From Cephalotus follicularis (lineage: Eukaryota; Streptophyta; Magnoliopsida; Oxalidales; Cephalotaceae): a stretch of DNA of 64,000 nt. Below the pieces are notes generated by a model that worked only from the letters and a program-made list of their open reading frames with translations, ran no database searches and was not told the DNA's origin. The DNA is taken from assembly GCA_001972305.1 (NCBI GenBank), contig BDDD01000173.1, positions 569,833 through 633,832 of the forward strand, in the 5' to 3' direction. The translations under genes and the position numbers were made by a program. Shown in pieces: positions 20,401 through 31,367 of the stretch. Within the stretch, counting starts at the first letter, position 1; each line of letters begins with the position of its first letter.

Positions 20401-23400
20401 GAGCAGAGAAGAGAAGAGGCTCCTCATGAACAAGTGGAGCGGCAGGAGCAGCAGCAACCCAGAGGTGTCATCCACACCATCTCTGGGGTGGTCGCATCTG
20501 GGGGCGACCACTCAAATGCAAGAAAGGCCTATGGGAGACAGTCTATTGCTGTGCAACAAGTCCCTCACAGCAAAAGGCTCAAAACTGGTGGAGTCGAGGA
20601 GGTGATAACCTTCTCGGAGGCAGACTATGAGGGAGTACGTCTCCCTCACGATGATCCAGTGATGGTAACTCTTCTGGTGGAACTCTTCACCATGAAGAGG
20701 ATCTTTATTGACAGTGGCAGCTCGGCCGATATCCTATACAAACACGCATTTGATCAGCTGAGGATACCGACATACCAGCTAAAGCCCGTAAAGACCCCAC
20801 TGGTTGGCTTCACAGGTGAGACGATCCATCCTCTGGGATCTATCAACCTGTCCTCGGTTGCAGGCACGACCCCACGCCAGACTCAGGTAGAGATGACGTT
20901 CCTGGTGGTTGATACCCCAAGCCCTTACAATGCTATAGTAGGGCGACCAGGTCTGAACTTGTTAGAGGCAATAGTGTCTATGAGGCACTTAGTGGTGAAG
21001 TTTCCAACAAGGTTTGGTGTGGGGGAGGTCAGAGGAGATCAACAGGCACCAAGGCAGTGTTACAAAATTGCCATCTCGGACAAGGGGAAGGGCAAGGTTC
21101 TCCCCATAGCAAACGTGGAGCTCAGAGGAGACATGGAACCAGAGCGTCCACAGCCTGTTGAGGATGTGGTCCAAGTGCCCATGGAAGAGGGCAACAATGA
21201 GAAAGTGCTCCAAGTTGGCTCACAACTTGGAGAGGCGGAGAAGGGGGAATTAATAACATTCCTCCGAGATAATAAAGATGTTTTTGCTTGGTCGGCAGAG
21301 GAGGTCCCTGGGATCATCCCAGACGTAATGGTTCACAAACTAAGTGTGGACCCAGCCAGGCCCCCGACCAGACAAAAGAAGAGTAACTTTGCCCAGAAGA
21401 GGCAGCAAGCAATAGCAGAGGAGGTGGGCAAGCTGTTGCAGGCATGTTTCATAAGAGAAGTGCACTACTCAGACTGGCTGGCGAATCCAATGCTAGTCAA
21501 AAAAGCCAATGGCAAATGGAGGATGTGCATAGACTTCACAGACCTCAACAAAGCTTGCCCAAAGGATCACTTTCCTCTCCCAAAGATAGACCAGCTGGTA
21601 GATGCAACCTCGGGTTACAGAATATTGAGCTTCTTGGATGCCTACTCGGGGTATAATCAAATTCCCATGTACAAGCCTGATGTGGACAAGACAGCGTTCA
21701 TAACGGATCGAGGAATGTATTGTTACAGGGTTATGCCCTTTGGCTTGAATGCAGGGGCCACCTACCAGCGCCTGCTAAACAAAATTTTTGAGCCTCAGAT
21801 TGGGAAGAATATGGAGGTGTACATAGACCATATGCTCGTCAAAACCCCAGCCAGGAGCCCCCACATAAAAGACTTGGAGGAGACGTTTGAAGTGCTGAGG
21901 AGGTATAATATGAAACTCAATCCTTCCAAGTGCACATTTGGGGTCAGCTCGGGAAAGTTCCTCGGATTCATGGTCTCTAGCAGAGAGATAGAGGCCAACC
22001 CAGAGAAGATCTCGGCAATTCAAAGCATGAGGCCACCTCAAACCATCAGGGACGTCCAAAGATTAAATGGGAAGATTGCAGCCCTGAGCAGGTTTGTGTC
22101 AAAGTCAGCGGAGAAGTGCCTCCCTTTCTTCAAAATACATAGAGATCCTAAGGGATTCTCGTGGTCCGACGACTGTCAAGAAGCCTTCGACAAGTTGAAG
22201 GAATACCTGGCTTCCCCACCTCTGATCTCGAAACCTAAGGATGGGGAAGACTTGTATTTGTACCTTGCGGCCACCTCGGGCGCAGTGAGTGCAGTGCTGG
22301 TCAAAGAAGAGGAAAAAGTTCAGAAGCCAGTATACTACGTGAGCAAGGCCCTGAACGATGCCGAGAGGAGGTACCCAGAGGTGGAGAAGTAAGCCTATGC
22401 TTTGATCATCTCGGCCAGAAAATTGAGGCCATATTTTCAAGCCCATACAATCAAGGTTCTAACTGACAAACCACTCAAACAAGTTCTTGCCAAACCTGAA
22501 ACCTCGGGCAAGTTAATTAAGTGGTCTGTCGAACTAGGCGAGTATGATGTGAAGTTCGAAGCCAGACCAGCAATTAAAGCACAGGTACTGGCCGAATTTG
22601 TTGGAGATAATACACCTATGGAGTGTATGGAGGAGAACCCTTCCGAGAACGAGAAGGGGATGTGGAAATTATCACTGGATGGATCTTCCTGCCTCACAGG
22701 CAGTGGGGCAGGGTTAGTATTGACAAGTCCAGATGGATGGATGTTGGAGTATGCTCTGAGGTTCAAGTTCAAAGCTACAAATAACGAAGCTGAGTGGGAA
22801 GCTCTGATAGCTGGACTGACAATTGCAAAGCACTTGGAGGTGCAAAAGATAGAAGCCTCCAATGATTCTCAGCTAGTGGTTGGTCTGGCGAATGGGGAGT
22901 ATGAGGCCAGAGAAGACCTTATGATAAAATACCTATCCCATTTTCAGGGCATGAGGTCAGCATTCAAAATTTTAAAGATTGTGAAGGTACCTAGGGCAGA
23001 GAACGTCCGAGCCGACCAGTTATCAAAACTAGCCACGGCAGAGGAGTTAGAGAAGAATCAAACCGTGCTAGTAGACTACCTGGATCGTCCGACCATCTCT
23101 GAAGCATATGTAATGGACATAGATATGCCACAAGAGCCAAATTGGATGACTCCCTTTGTCAATTGGCTGAGGAACGAGATCCTGCCCGAGGACCCCGTGG
23201 AGGCGAGGAAGCTGGTCTACAGAGCAAATAGATTCCAGTTCCGAGATGGAATCCTCTACAAAAGATCTTTCTCATTTCCTTGGCTAAGGTGCTTGAACCC
23301 CTCAGAGGCCGATTATGCTCTAAGGGAGGTCCATGAGGGAATTTGTGGTAACCACACTGGGGGCAGGACACTGTCTCACAACCTGTTGAGGCAAGGCTAC

Positions 23401-24378
23401 TACTGGCCGACTATGCATCAAGATGCTATAAACTTAGTGAGGAAGTGTGATAAGTGCCAGAGGAACGCCAATATAAGCCGGAAGCCTTCTCAACCTCTGA
23501 CATCTATTACAGCCCCATGGCCCTTCGCACAATGGGGAATGGATTTCGTTGGACCACTACCCATGGCTTCAGGTCAGAGGAACTTTCTCATTGTAGCAGT
23601 GGACTACTTTACCAAGTGGGTGGAAGCAGAACCTCTAGCCATAATTACTTAGAAGAACACGGAGAGCTTTGTATGGAAGTCAATCATCTATAGATTTGGA
23701 GTTCCGAGGACAATCGTCTCCGACAATGGTAAACAGTTTGATTGCCAAGCTTTCCGTGATTTTTGCAAGGAATGGAGGATAGAACACAGGCTTGCCTCAG
23801 TAGCCTACCCTCAAAGTAATGGTCAAGCCGAGGTCATCAATAGAGAAATCATCTCGGGCTTGAAGAAGCGCTTAGAAGACAGCAAAGGAAGATGGACAGA
23901 GGAGCTACCAAGTGTACTATGGGCATATAGAACCACTCCTCAGACCACAACTGGTGAGTCCCCATACAACCTTTGTTTTGGAGCTGAAGCCATGATACCG
24001 GTGGAGATTGGAGTACAATCACCAAGAGTTGTACACTTTACTGAAGACAACAATGAAGAAGGATTGAGGTGCCCGCTCGACCTAGTGGAAGAACTCGGAG
24101 ACAAGGCTGCAATTAGATTTACAGCCTGCCAGCAGAGGGTAAGCCGTTACTACAACAAAAGAGTAAGCCCAAGACCACTAAGGCAAGGAGATCTAGTCCT
24201 ATGCAACTCAGCCGTTGCAGACCCTACCGGTACCAGAGGAAAGCTAGCCCCTGCCTGGGAAGGGCCATACAAGATCAAAAGGGTCCTCTGCCCAGGAACA
24301 TTCAAACTTGAAACTTTGGGGGGTAGGGAGATTGCCAGAGCTTGGAATGCCGAGCATCTGAGGAAGTATTATCAATAA
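20401..24378 (+). pseudogene. pol: Retand1 pol: protease, RT, dual RNase H, integrase
   Basis: Same frame as gag. The protease has FIDSGSSADILY near 20704-20740. In the RT core (about 21470-21950) the catalytic Y-I-D-D reads Y-I-D-H, with CAT at 21829-21831, so RT should be dead. A connection/gypsy RNase H region (about 22230-22620) is followed by a second RNase H (about 22670-23040) with D in LDGSS, E in NNEAEWEAL, D in SNDSQLVV and D in VRADQLSKLA; a second RNase H is known for Tat/Ogre elements. Integrase has its HHCC motif near 23335-23460, then D, D and E in MDFVGPLP, VSDNGKQF and GQAEVIN. Stops: TAA 22390-22392 and TAG 23650-23652. No frameshift seen. Confidence 0.93.
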
Positions 24379-25570
24379 TTGTAAGATATTTTCAATGAAG
24401 TTTGAATTTTTCAAGATTTGTTCAAGATTTGTGTTCAACATTATAGTTCCAAGTTTGCAAGGGACCGGAGGTCCAATGTTCAAGTCCTCAAACCTTTGAA
24501 CAGCCATCGATCAGCTCCCTCAGTCTTTATTTTAAGCATCTCGGATCATGCCCCCAAGGGGGCACCTAGAGATCCAAAGCTTCCTAAGTCTTACGAAGAC
24601 AACCCTCAAATGGAAAGCTAACACCAGCCGAGGTCCCAAACAGACCAGAGAAACAGGCACTCATGAGAGCATCCAAGGATGCACCCACAGAAGCCTCCTT
24701 CCGAGGAGCACACAAAAGCCTCCTTCCGAGGAGCATACTAAAGCTTCCTTCCGAGGAACCCCCCTATATTCATCAACAAAGTCTCCTTCCGAGGAGCACG
24801 CCTAAAGACTTCCAAGGAAGCATAAAGACTCCTAAGGGAGCAAACACTGGTTGGCAACACCATAGGAACTTGTCCAACCAGACCTAAAGTCGTGACTTGA
24901 AAGGCGAATCCATGGGAACTCGCAACGATCAAGCTCGTCGGACTGAGCACTTTAAAACAAGTGTCCCTAAGTGGACTGAAAGCTCAGCTGACCTGTCCTA
25001 AAACCTAATAGGTTAGACGATACTCTCCTCGGCAAACCCATAGAAACTTGTTCGAGCAGACCAAGAACTCAATCTATGAGTACAATAAAACTTTTGAAGA
25101 CTGAGTTACAGTTACTTAAGCATTTTCAAAGTAACGGGTCCTACGAGGACTGCCAAGCTTAAGTGATCTCGTTTATGAAGAGATTAGTGATTTGGGCTAA
25201 GTTAAAATTCCCAAGGGAATTACCAGTACATGCATACACACAAAGCTCAAGCACACAACATACAGGACCAATTGAAGGTAAAGCCCGAGGATACAAAAGG
25301 GGTTTTTATTAATATCATTGTTAAGTTATTTTAAGTTCTTTTGGAGGAGTGTCTACTTCTACAAAAAGTCAGAGGTCCCAGTGAGCAAAATTCATAAGGG
25401 GATTGTAAACATACATGCCAAGTGCAAATACATCAAGCTCACAATGCAAAAAGTAAAGACAAAAGTAGAGAAGGTAAAAAGTTATCTTTATTCAATAGTA
25501 GAAGATTACAAGTACAAGAAAAGGAAAATTTTTACAAGTGAAAAAAGCAAAAAAAGCTAGCCTACAAAAA
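24379..25570. other. Retand1 spacer between pol and the convergent aORF
   Basis: Non-coding stretch where gag-pol and the antisense gene converge. It contains four copies of a CTCCTTCCGAGGAG-like phrase at 24694-24710, 24719-24735, 24744-24759 and 24782-24798, spaced 25, 25 and 38 bp. The rest is AT-rich without a recognisable gene. Confidence 0.65.
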
Positions 25571-27894
25571 CTAAGCTAAGGGAGGAGCATCAGGAGAAGT
25601 CTCGTCCTCTGGGTGAGGAGGTACAAAAGGCCCAGCAGGAGGAGGTTGAGGAGTTGCGAGGTCTGAGGTAGGATCATCAGAGGCAGGCTGAACTCCTAGT
25701 TCCTCTTCTTCAACTCCTTGGCCAGCACCCCCTTCCAAGGCCTCCTCGGCCCTTACTTCCTCGGCCTCATACCCATCAGGGTAGTAATCAAAAGCCTTGG
25801 AAGCTGAGCAGAAGGCGACCTCGTCCAAAGCAACCTCGGGATGCAAAGTCTTCACCCAAATTTTGCAAGTGTAGAATCCCCGACGATAGTACTCGGCAGA
25901 TTCCTTCAAGACCTCATCCCCAAAGGCCTCAGAAGCTTTGAAGTCCTCCACGGGGCTTCCATAAAGCTGAGGAACTCATCCGAGGACCAGAATTCAGCAA
26001 GGGCGTCCTCCACTGCCTTGGCCTTCTCCTCCTCATGCTTCTTGTTGGACTCCTCGTGCTTTCTCTGCAGAGTCTGGTACAGATTGCTAATCTTGGAGAG
26101 GTCCTTTGTCAATTGGTCCTTCTCCAGGACAACTCTGTTTCTTTCCTCCACAGTAGACTCCTGGGCCTTGAGGACTTCCTCAAGTTGAGCCTTGGCCATC
26201 CGAGAAGTCTCCTTCTCCACCATCAGCTCCTCCCTCATCTTGTCACACCTCTCCAAGATGACCGAGAAGTTCTCGACCAAGAGGTGGTGGTTATTTAAAG
26301 CTTGCAAAGAAGACTGGAATGAGAACAGAAAACGCAAGAATACAAAGCACGCAATCAGAGGATCACCCTTTACCTCGAATTGGCTCCACAGAGAGTTATG
26401 GATTAAGTCCTTGTTGGACCAATCCTTCCTCTCCTTCAGCTCGTCTAGAAAGAGGCAGAGAGAACTATGGGCGAAAGGCACCCCCTGTGTGTCCAGGCTG
26501 GAGGAGCCTTTCCCAACGCCCTCCAGCTCCTCAATCATCTTCTCCATATCCCGAAGAAGAGGCAGGATGATGGGGACGTTTGAGGTCAGACCGAGGACAG
26601 AATACAACTCCACCTCGGACGCGAACTTCCCTTTCTTGCTTGGGGGACGAGGAGGACTGCCAGAGGTACGCCCACTGGCAGGACGCTTGGACCCCTTCTC
26701 CTTGGCTACAGCTACAGCCTTTTTCATTTGTTTGGCCCCCTCGGTGGCGGCCCTTACTCTCTGCCTAGCCCCCTCAGCAGCAGCTTTCTTCTTCTGTTTG
26801 GCTGCCTCCTCGGTAGCCTTCTGCTTCTCTGCCGCTGCAGAGGAAGGTTTGCTAATTTTAGTGGCACTGAAGAGAGCGTCGAATCCTCGGTGAGAAGAAA
26901 TTGCTGCATAGACAAAGGTTAAGAAGGTTAGTAACTTAAAAATGAACCACAAGACAACAGAAGTACGAAGACGAGAAAGACGGAGGAGACGAAAGCTTTA
27001 TACAGTTTTCCCCCATCTCTTGGGGCATGGATACATCTGGGGATTCCTCACCCCCTGAGGCCTCCTCGACCTCTGCTGAGTATGATCTTTGGATGGGAAC
27101 TACACTCAGCCAAACTCGGAGCAGCCGCTCCTCGACCACGACAGAGTTCACTTCCTCGGGCTCCAGGTTTATCAATTTATTGAAGTCCTCGTTTTCTGCT
27201 ATGGTCAGAAGGGCCCTCTTGTTGAGGCGTGTAGTCTCCATAGAGTCACACCAGACAGGGGGGGTGAACCCCTCGAAATTTTTGATGAGGAAGTACCTCC
27301 TCCTCCAGTTCCTGATGGATTAGGTGGGTTTGACAAGGAGTTTCTTAATGCTAGGACGCGACTTGAAGAAATAGCCATGTTTCCCTGGCGAGGACGAGAT
27401 GACATGGAATTCTTTAAACAATCCCACTGTTGCGGTCACCTCGGACTCCAGACACCTAACTAAGAAACCAATTATGAAACTCCAAGATTGGGGTTGGAGT
27501 AAAGAAGGATGGAGATTAAACGTCTCCAAGACTGAGAGGGAAAAAGAGGGCACAGGGACCCTCAGACCATGGGAGAGAGCGCCTTCGAAGACAGCGAAGA
27601 GGCCCTCTCTACTCTCTGTGACCAGTTGAGGATCCGAGGGGAGACTAAATCTCAACCTAGAAGGAAAATTATACTTGTGAGAGAGTGCAAGCACCTCATC
27701 ACGAGAAAGAGTACTGACACCAAAGCAATCAGGGGCAGGGGTGTCAGCCTCAGTAGCAGGAACAGTGGGGTCACCCACCGCAGCCCCTAGGCTACCTTCA
27801 GAGGAAAGGGGACTCTCAGCGGGGGGAACCACCATGGCCAAGGGTTTGACCTCTAAGGGAGGAGAAACCCTAGCAGTTCATTTGGTTCTAGCCA
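25571..27894 (-). pseudogene. Retand1 additional ORF (aORF), antisense, spliced, histone-H3-like N-terminus
   Basis: Read right to left from ATG at 27892-27894, the first ATG after a TATA-like box. It begins MARTK, a TGA stop, then TARVS. A conserved globular region follows (HGLRVPVPSFSLSVLETF, FIIGFLVRCLE), resembling the Pfam family of putative gypsy-type transposon proteins (PF04195, from memory). Next come a Lys/Glu/Ala-rich stretch, a long coiled coil and an acidic Pro-rich tail. Likely introns are 26904-27003 (GT...AG) and 26314-26373 (60 bp, short). Lesions: TGA at codon 6, TAA 27320-27322, and a shift in a C run near 25950. Retand2 has a homologue on its own antisense side. Function unknown; the H3-like tail suggests chromatin contact (inference). 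Confidence 0.82.
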
Positions 27895-28102
27895 TAGGTG
27901 GACAAAAGATAGAGAAGAATGGGACAGGGAAGACGCAGGATTCGACTTAGAGCAGCAAGAAACAAGCAGCTTACCCAGAAACTTGTATGAAAAGTTGCTG
28001 GAAGATGAAGATTGAAGATTGAAGGCACTGGAAGTCTTAAGAACTCTCAAAGGTTTTGACAAGAAATTGGGAGGCGTAAAAGGTTTTCTCAACTAACTAG
28101 GG

Positions 28103-28113
28103 CTCTATTTATA
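28103..28113 (-). promoter_or_regulatory. TATA box for the Retand1 aORF
   Basis: On the minus strand TATAAATAGAG, a near-ideal plant TATA box, about 210 bp upstream of the aORF ATG and oriented opposite to the LTR promoter. The leader to 27894 contains no earlier ATG that I can see. This supports an internal antisense promoter. Confidence 0.7.
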
Positions 28114-28495
28114 GGCCATAGCTTGGATCCTGGCCCTCCATCTAGCGTAGATCAAATGGTTGAGAAGCGAACCGACATACTAAGCGCAGGAAACGAAGAG
28201 GCAGAGGTGGGAAAAACTCTGCTTGTGCCAGGTGTGAGGTGTGTTTAGTACGCTACTTAATTGCAATGATTTGGGCTCGTGGCACGAGGCCCATTGGATG
28301 GGATAGATGTAGACAATGAGGCAGACTTCGATCCTCTGTCAAGGCATATCCAGCTTTGTGCAGAGGATTGACCAAAGCAATACCTATGACCTCGGTTTGC
28401 TCGCAAACAGGAAAACTAGCATGAAGCATTGCAGTGGAGGTTGGCCTGAGCCACCTCTCTCAACTCTGCTCCTCCCCATCTGACCACGGTCAGAG

Positions 28496-28516
28496 AAGAA
28501 GGACCAGGGGGGCATA
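28496..28516 (+). other. Retand1 polypurine tract
   Basis: GAAGGACCAGGGGGGCATA-type purine-rich stretch directly before the 3' LTR start at 28517. Retand2 has the matching tract at 30706-30722 on the other strand. Confidence 0.8.
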
Positions 28517-29368
28517 TGATATGGGAAAAATTGAGTTAAATCAAAAACGATACGTGTCCTTCCCAAACACAGCCAGCTATCCAAGTGGTACAACAGTTGG
28601 CGAACTGTGGGCAGAGGAAGCTTGTTAACTAAGAAAACAGTAGCATTAGAAGAATTCTTCCTCGGCATAAGTGCCGAGGACCCGTCCAGCAGTTGTTATG
28701 CAAAGATTACTCTCCTCGGCACCAGGTCCGAGGACACCATCTGGAGCACCAGTGCCGAGAACCTCCTCGGCTACATAGCAGAAGACCATCCATTTCAAGT
28801 ACAAGTCTATGGACCTTGAAGACCTTGAAGCAAGGGACTGACAACCTCGCCAGCATCACTACAGTTCGCCTCCTCGGCAGATCAGTGGCAGAGGATCTCC
28901 TCTTCACTTATGGAATAAGGCCATGAAGTCAGCCTACATTCCAGGGATCCTCCTCTTCCAAATATAGAAGATAAGATACGGATAACTACCAGCAAGGAAA
29001 GTGGCGATAATTTAGGTAGAGATAAGGGAAATCCCGAGATCCTCGGCATTTCCTAAGGGGATAGCTATCACCTCCGTTTTTCACGCTCAGACAATTACAA
29101 ACTGGTCCTATAAATACAAGAATCAAACACAAATCAAAGGTCAGCCATTTTTACATTGCAAAGAACCTTACATCCTCTGCACCTTGTCTAACTTGAGCGT
29201 CGGAGTGTCCTCGGGAGAACAACCTCCTGGACCTTGCACCAGTTTGTTATTTTGTGCAGGAAACAGAGAAAGACGTCTTCCTCCCAGGCAATCCTTGCGA
29301 GCGTTTCTCTTAACAAATTAAAGTCCTCCACGTAGGATACTGTTGAGAGAAGGATTTCTGTATCAATA
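28517..29368 (+). repeat. Retand1 3' LTR (852 bp)
   Basis: Same ends and length as the 5' LTR except that the last dinucleotide reads TA (ATCAATA) where the 5' LTR has CA. The target duplication GATAG follows immediately, so the change happened at or after integration. Confidence 0.94.
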
Positions 29369-30266
29369 GATAGTAAGCTTTGTTTGTTGTTATTTTGCCT
29401 GCCAGGGGGAGGCAGTGTATGTATACCAGAGGACAAATATGTAATTGTTTTATACTTTCCAGTTATGTTATGGATGTTTTGACTTGACAGACGTGGTTAT
29501 CATGTGTTTTTATGAAGTTTTCATGTTTTGAGTTTGTGATCCCAGGCCTGGCGAGGGAGCTAGGGAGTCCCCAGGTTAGTAGCGGGGATGAGCCCAACAG
29601 GGGCGTTTGTTATGTTGTACTGGGAGCAAGGGTTTAGTTAAAGAGCTTACCCCGGGGTGGCAGGGTGTCCCCATGGTAATGTTAATGTTTAAGTTATGCT
29701 TTGCGTTTTGATGTTAGTTGTTGTTGAGTTGAGCAAGGTTGTACGCCGGGGGACGACATATGTTTGCGTGGGTTTCTCCCCAGGCGCTTATGTTGTTTTC
29801 TCCCTGGGCGTTAGTTCTGCGCAACGTTTGAAGCTTGGGCTAAGGAAGTTTATCCAAGAAAGGAGAAAGACCCGAGGACAAGGAGTGTCCTCGGGCATGT
29901 TGGTTAAGTGGGCTTATGGGTTGCACGCGTGTGCTCTCCCCGGGCATGCTTTGCACGTTATGCTAAGTCCATGTGAGAAGCACGTGGCACTTAAGTAATG
30001 TGGCGCGTTTTGGACCTTGGTTAAGTAAAGCCTTGGGCGTTAGTGATACGACGCGCTTGGAGTTTTGGTCTTAAGTTGTGCGCGGGGCATGAGCAGGAGA
30101 GGAGTTAGATCCTCTGTCCTGGCTACCCTGTTAGCTACGCGGCCAGCCCAGCCCAGGCTTTCTCCTCGGGCAGTTTCAGTTTAAGAGGGTTGTTGGTAAG
30201 TGTAGCGCCATCCCCGGTCAGGGCACGTGTTCCATAGAGTTAGCGGGAGCGGGTACTGACATGATT

Positions 30267-30705
30267 TGTTGAAGGAAATGCTGAGATATGCCCGAAAAGA
30301 AGGTTTGATTGTGACTGTATTTCCTACACAAGGTAGCAAATAGCCCACAGGTCCAAGAGGTTGAACTCCCGGGGACACTCTGATGCTCAAGTTAGACACT
30401 GCACAGGAATTCTAGGTTCTTTTTAATGTTAAAATGGCTGACCTGTGTATAATCGTTGATTCTTGTATTTATAGCCTGGGAGTGTAACTTGTCTAGCGTG
30501 AAATCAGGAGATAATGTGTATCCCCTAGGGAAATGCCCATGTATCGTGGGCATTTCCCTGATCTCCACCGGATTCTATGCTAACACTCCATTATGGCGTG
30601 ATTCTTCAGTTGGTAACGCCTAGCCACGTGTCAGTGGCTCTGGTGAACATCTCATGACCCGAGGACACGTGGCAGGGCTCTTTTAATAGAATTTTTGCTG
30701 TATCA
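30267..30705 (-). repeat. Retand2 3' LTR, main fragment
   Basis: Matches 59573-60011 through the whole length (for example GGAAATGCTGAGATATGC, CCGGGGACACTC and CCACGTGTCAGTGGCTC). The missing 50 bp are at 15973-16024, on the far side of S2. Confidence 0.92.
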
Positions 30706-30722
30706 TATGCCCCCCCTGGTCC
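30706..30722 (-). other. Retand2 polypurine tract
   Basis: On the minus strand it reads GGACCAGGGGGGCATA directly before the LTR start TGATACAGC, matching the Retand1 tract at 28496-28516. Confidence 0.8.
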
Positions 30723-31128
30723 TTCTGCTCTTGCCTTGGCAGAGGAAGAGGGGCAGAGCTAGGAGTTGCTGCTCAGGCCATGCTTCATAGTGGAGCTGAT
30801 TTTTAGACTGGCTTGGGAAAGAGAGTAGTGGACTTATCTAGATTTTAGTGGGGCTTTGCCGTTTGTAGGTATGATAGACCCAATATTCAATGGGGCCCAA
30901 CTTCACAGCCCAAACAAAAAAAACTGTAACGTCATGAGAAGACAAGTGTCCTCTTGGTGCTATATCACTTTAATTAAATGTCATCATTACGCCGAAGTTG
31001 AAGGGTTTTGCACGGCTGACGCTACGGTGCCCGAGCATAAACTCTTCGTTTTCCGCACCTCACTTGACAGGGTCATCTCCACCGTTGAGATCAAAAGAGA
31101 TCTATGGCTTGAATGCAGCCCCAGGTTC

Positions 31129-31136
31129 TTTAAATA
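31129..31136 (+). promoter_or_regulatory. TATA-like box for the Retand2 aORF
   Basis: TTTAAATA followed by a C-rich run, about 230 bp before the MARTK start codon. It sits in the same relative place as the TATA box of the Retand1 aORF, on the strand opposite to gag-pol. Confidence 0.5.
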
Positions 31137-31367
31137 CCCCCCCTTTTCTTGGGAGAAGGTTCTTTACGCTTCCTTATTTTTAGAATCCCTAAAATCTTTG
31201 CAAATTTTGTGCACCCTCTAACCATCAAGTTCGTCTTCTTCATTTTCCTCTTCGCCCCAAACTCTCAGGTGATTAGATTTCTTCTGCCTGTTATTATCTT
31301 TCGTTTGAGTTCTCCAAAATTACATATGTCCACTACATCTTCGTCATCCTCTCTCTCCGAGAATGCC

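Larger units (their letters stand above)
17845..29368 (+). mobile_element. Retand1: near full-length Tat/Retand gypsy element, TSD GATAG
   Basis: Complete structure: two 852-bp LTRs, tRNA primer site, one gag-pol frame, a spacer, an aORF on the opposite strand, polypurine tract. GATAG lies at 17840-17844 and 29369-29373. The LTRs differ at roughly 24 positions by eye (about 97% identical), so the insertion is fairly recent. Only three stop codons break the 5.6-kb gag-pol frame, but RT has lost a catalytic Asp. It is inserted in the S2 solo LTR, making it the youngest layer of that nest. Confidence 0.95.
16025..30261 (+). mobile_element. S2: solo gypsy LTR with Retand1 inside, TSD TGATT
   Basis: Begins TGTAACGCCCCGTATCAG and ends GGGTACTGACA, flanked by TGATT at 16020-16024 and 30262-30266. 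The unbroken target is visible in the other Retand2 LTR near 59568 (CTTGATTTATTGAAGG). Removing Retand1 and one copy of its target duplication leaves about 2.7 kb with no coding domain, so this is a solo LTR. It carries three tandem 57-bp units (17077-17236). A short stretch starting with the same TGTAACGCCCCG occurs at 51552. Confidence 0.9.

Noticed and set aside
24548-24887. Repeat-encoded peptides (SFRGAHKSLLPRS type)
   Set aside because: Short overlapping frames over the CTCCTTCCGAGGAG repeats. Period and frame are not maintained, so coding is unlikely.
26192-26893. 233-codon plus-strand ORF
   Set aside because: It lies exactly antisense to the Lys/Glu-rich aORF. Its Ser/Leu/Phe-rich composition is a mirror of that sequence and has no domain.
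27840-27894. A real histone H3 gene or fragment
   Set aside because: Only the first ten residues match. The rest is the retroelement aORF domain, with no histone fold, so this is a tail-like motif and not an H3 gene.
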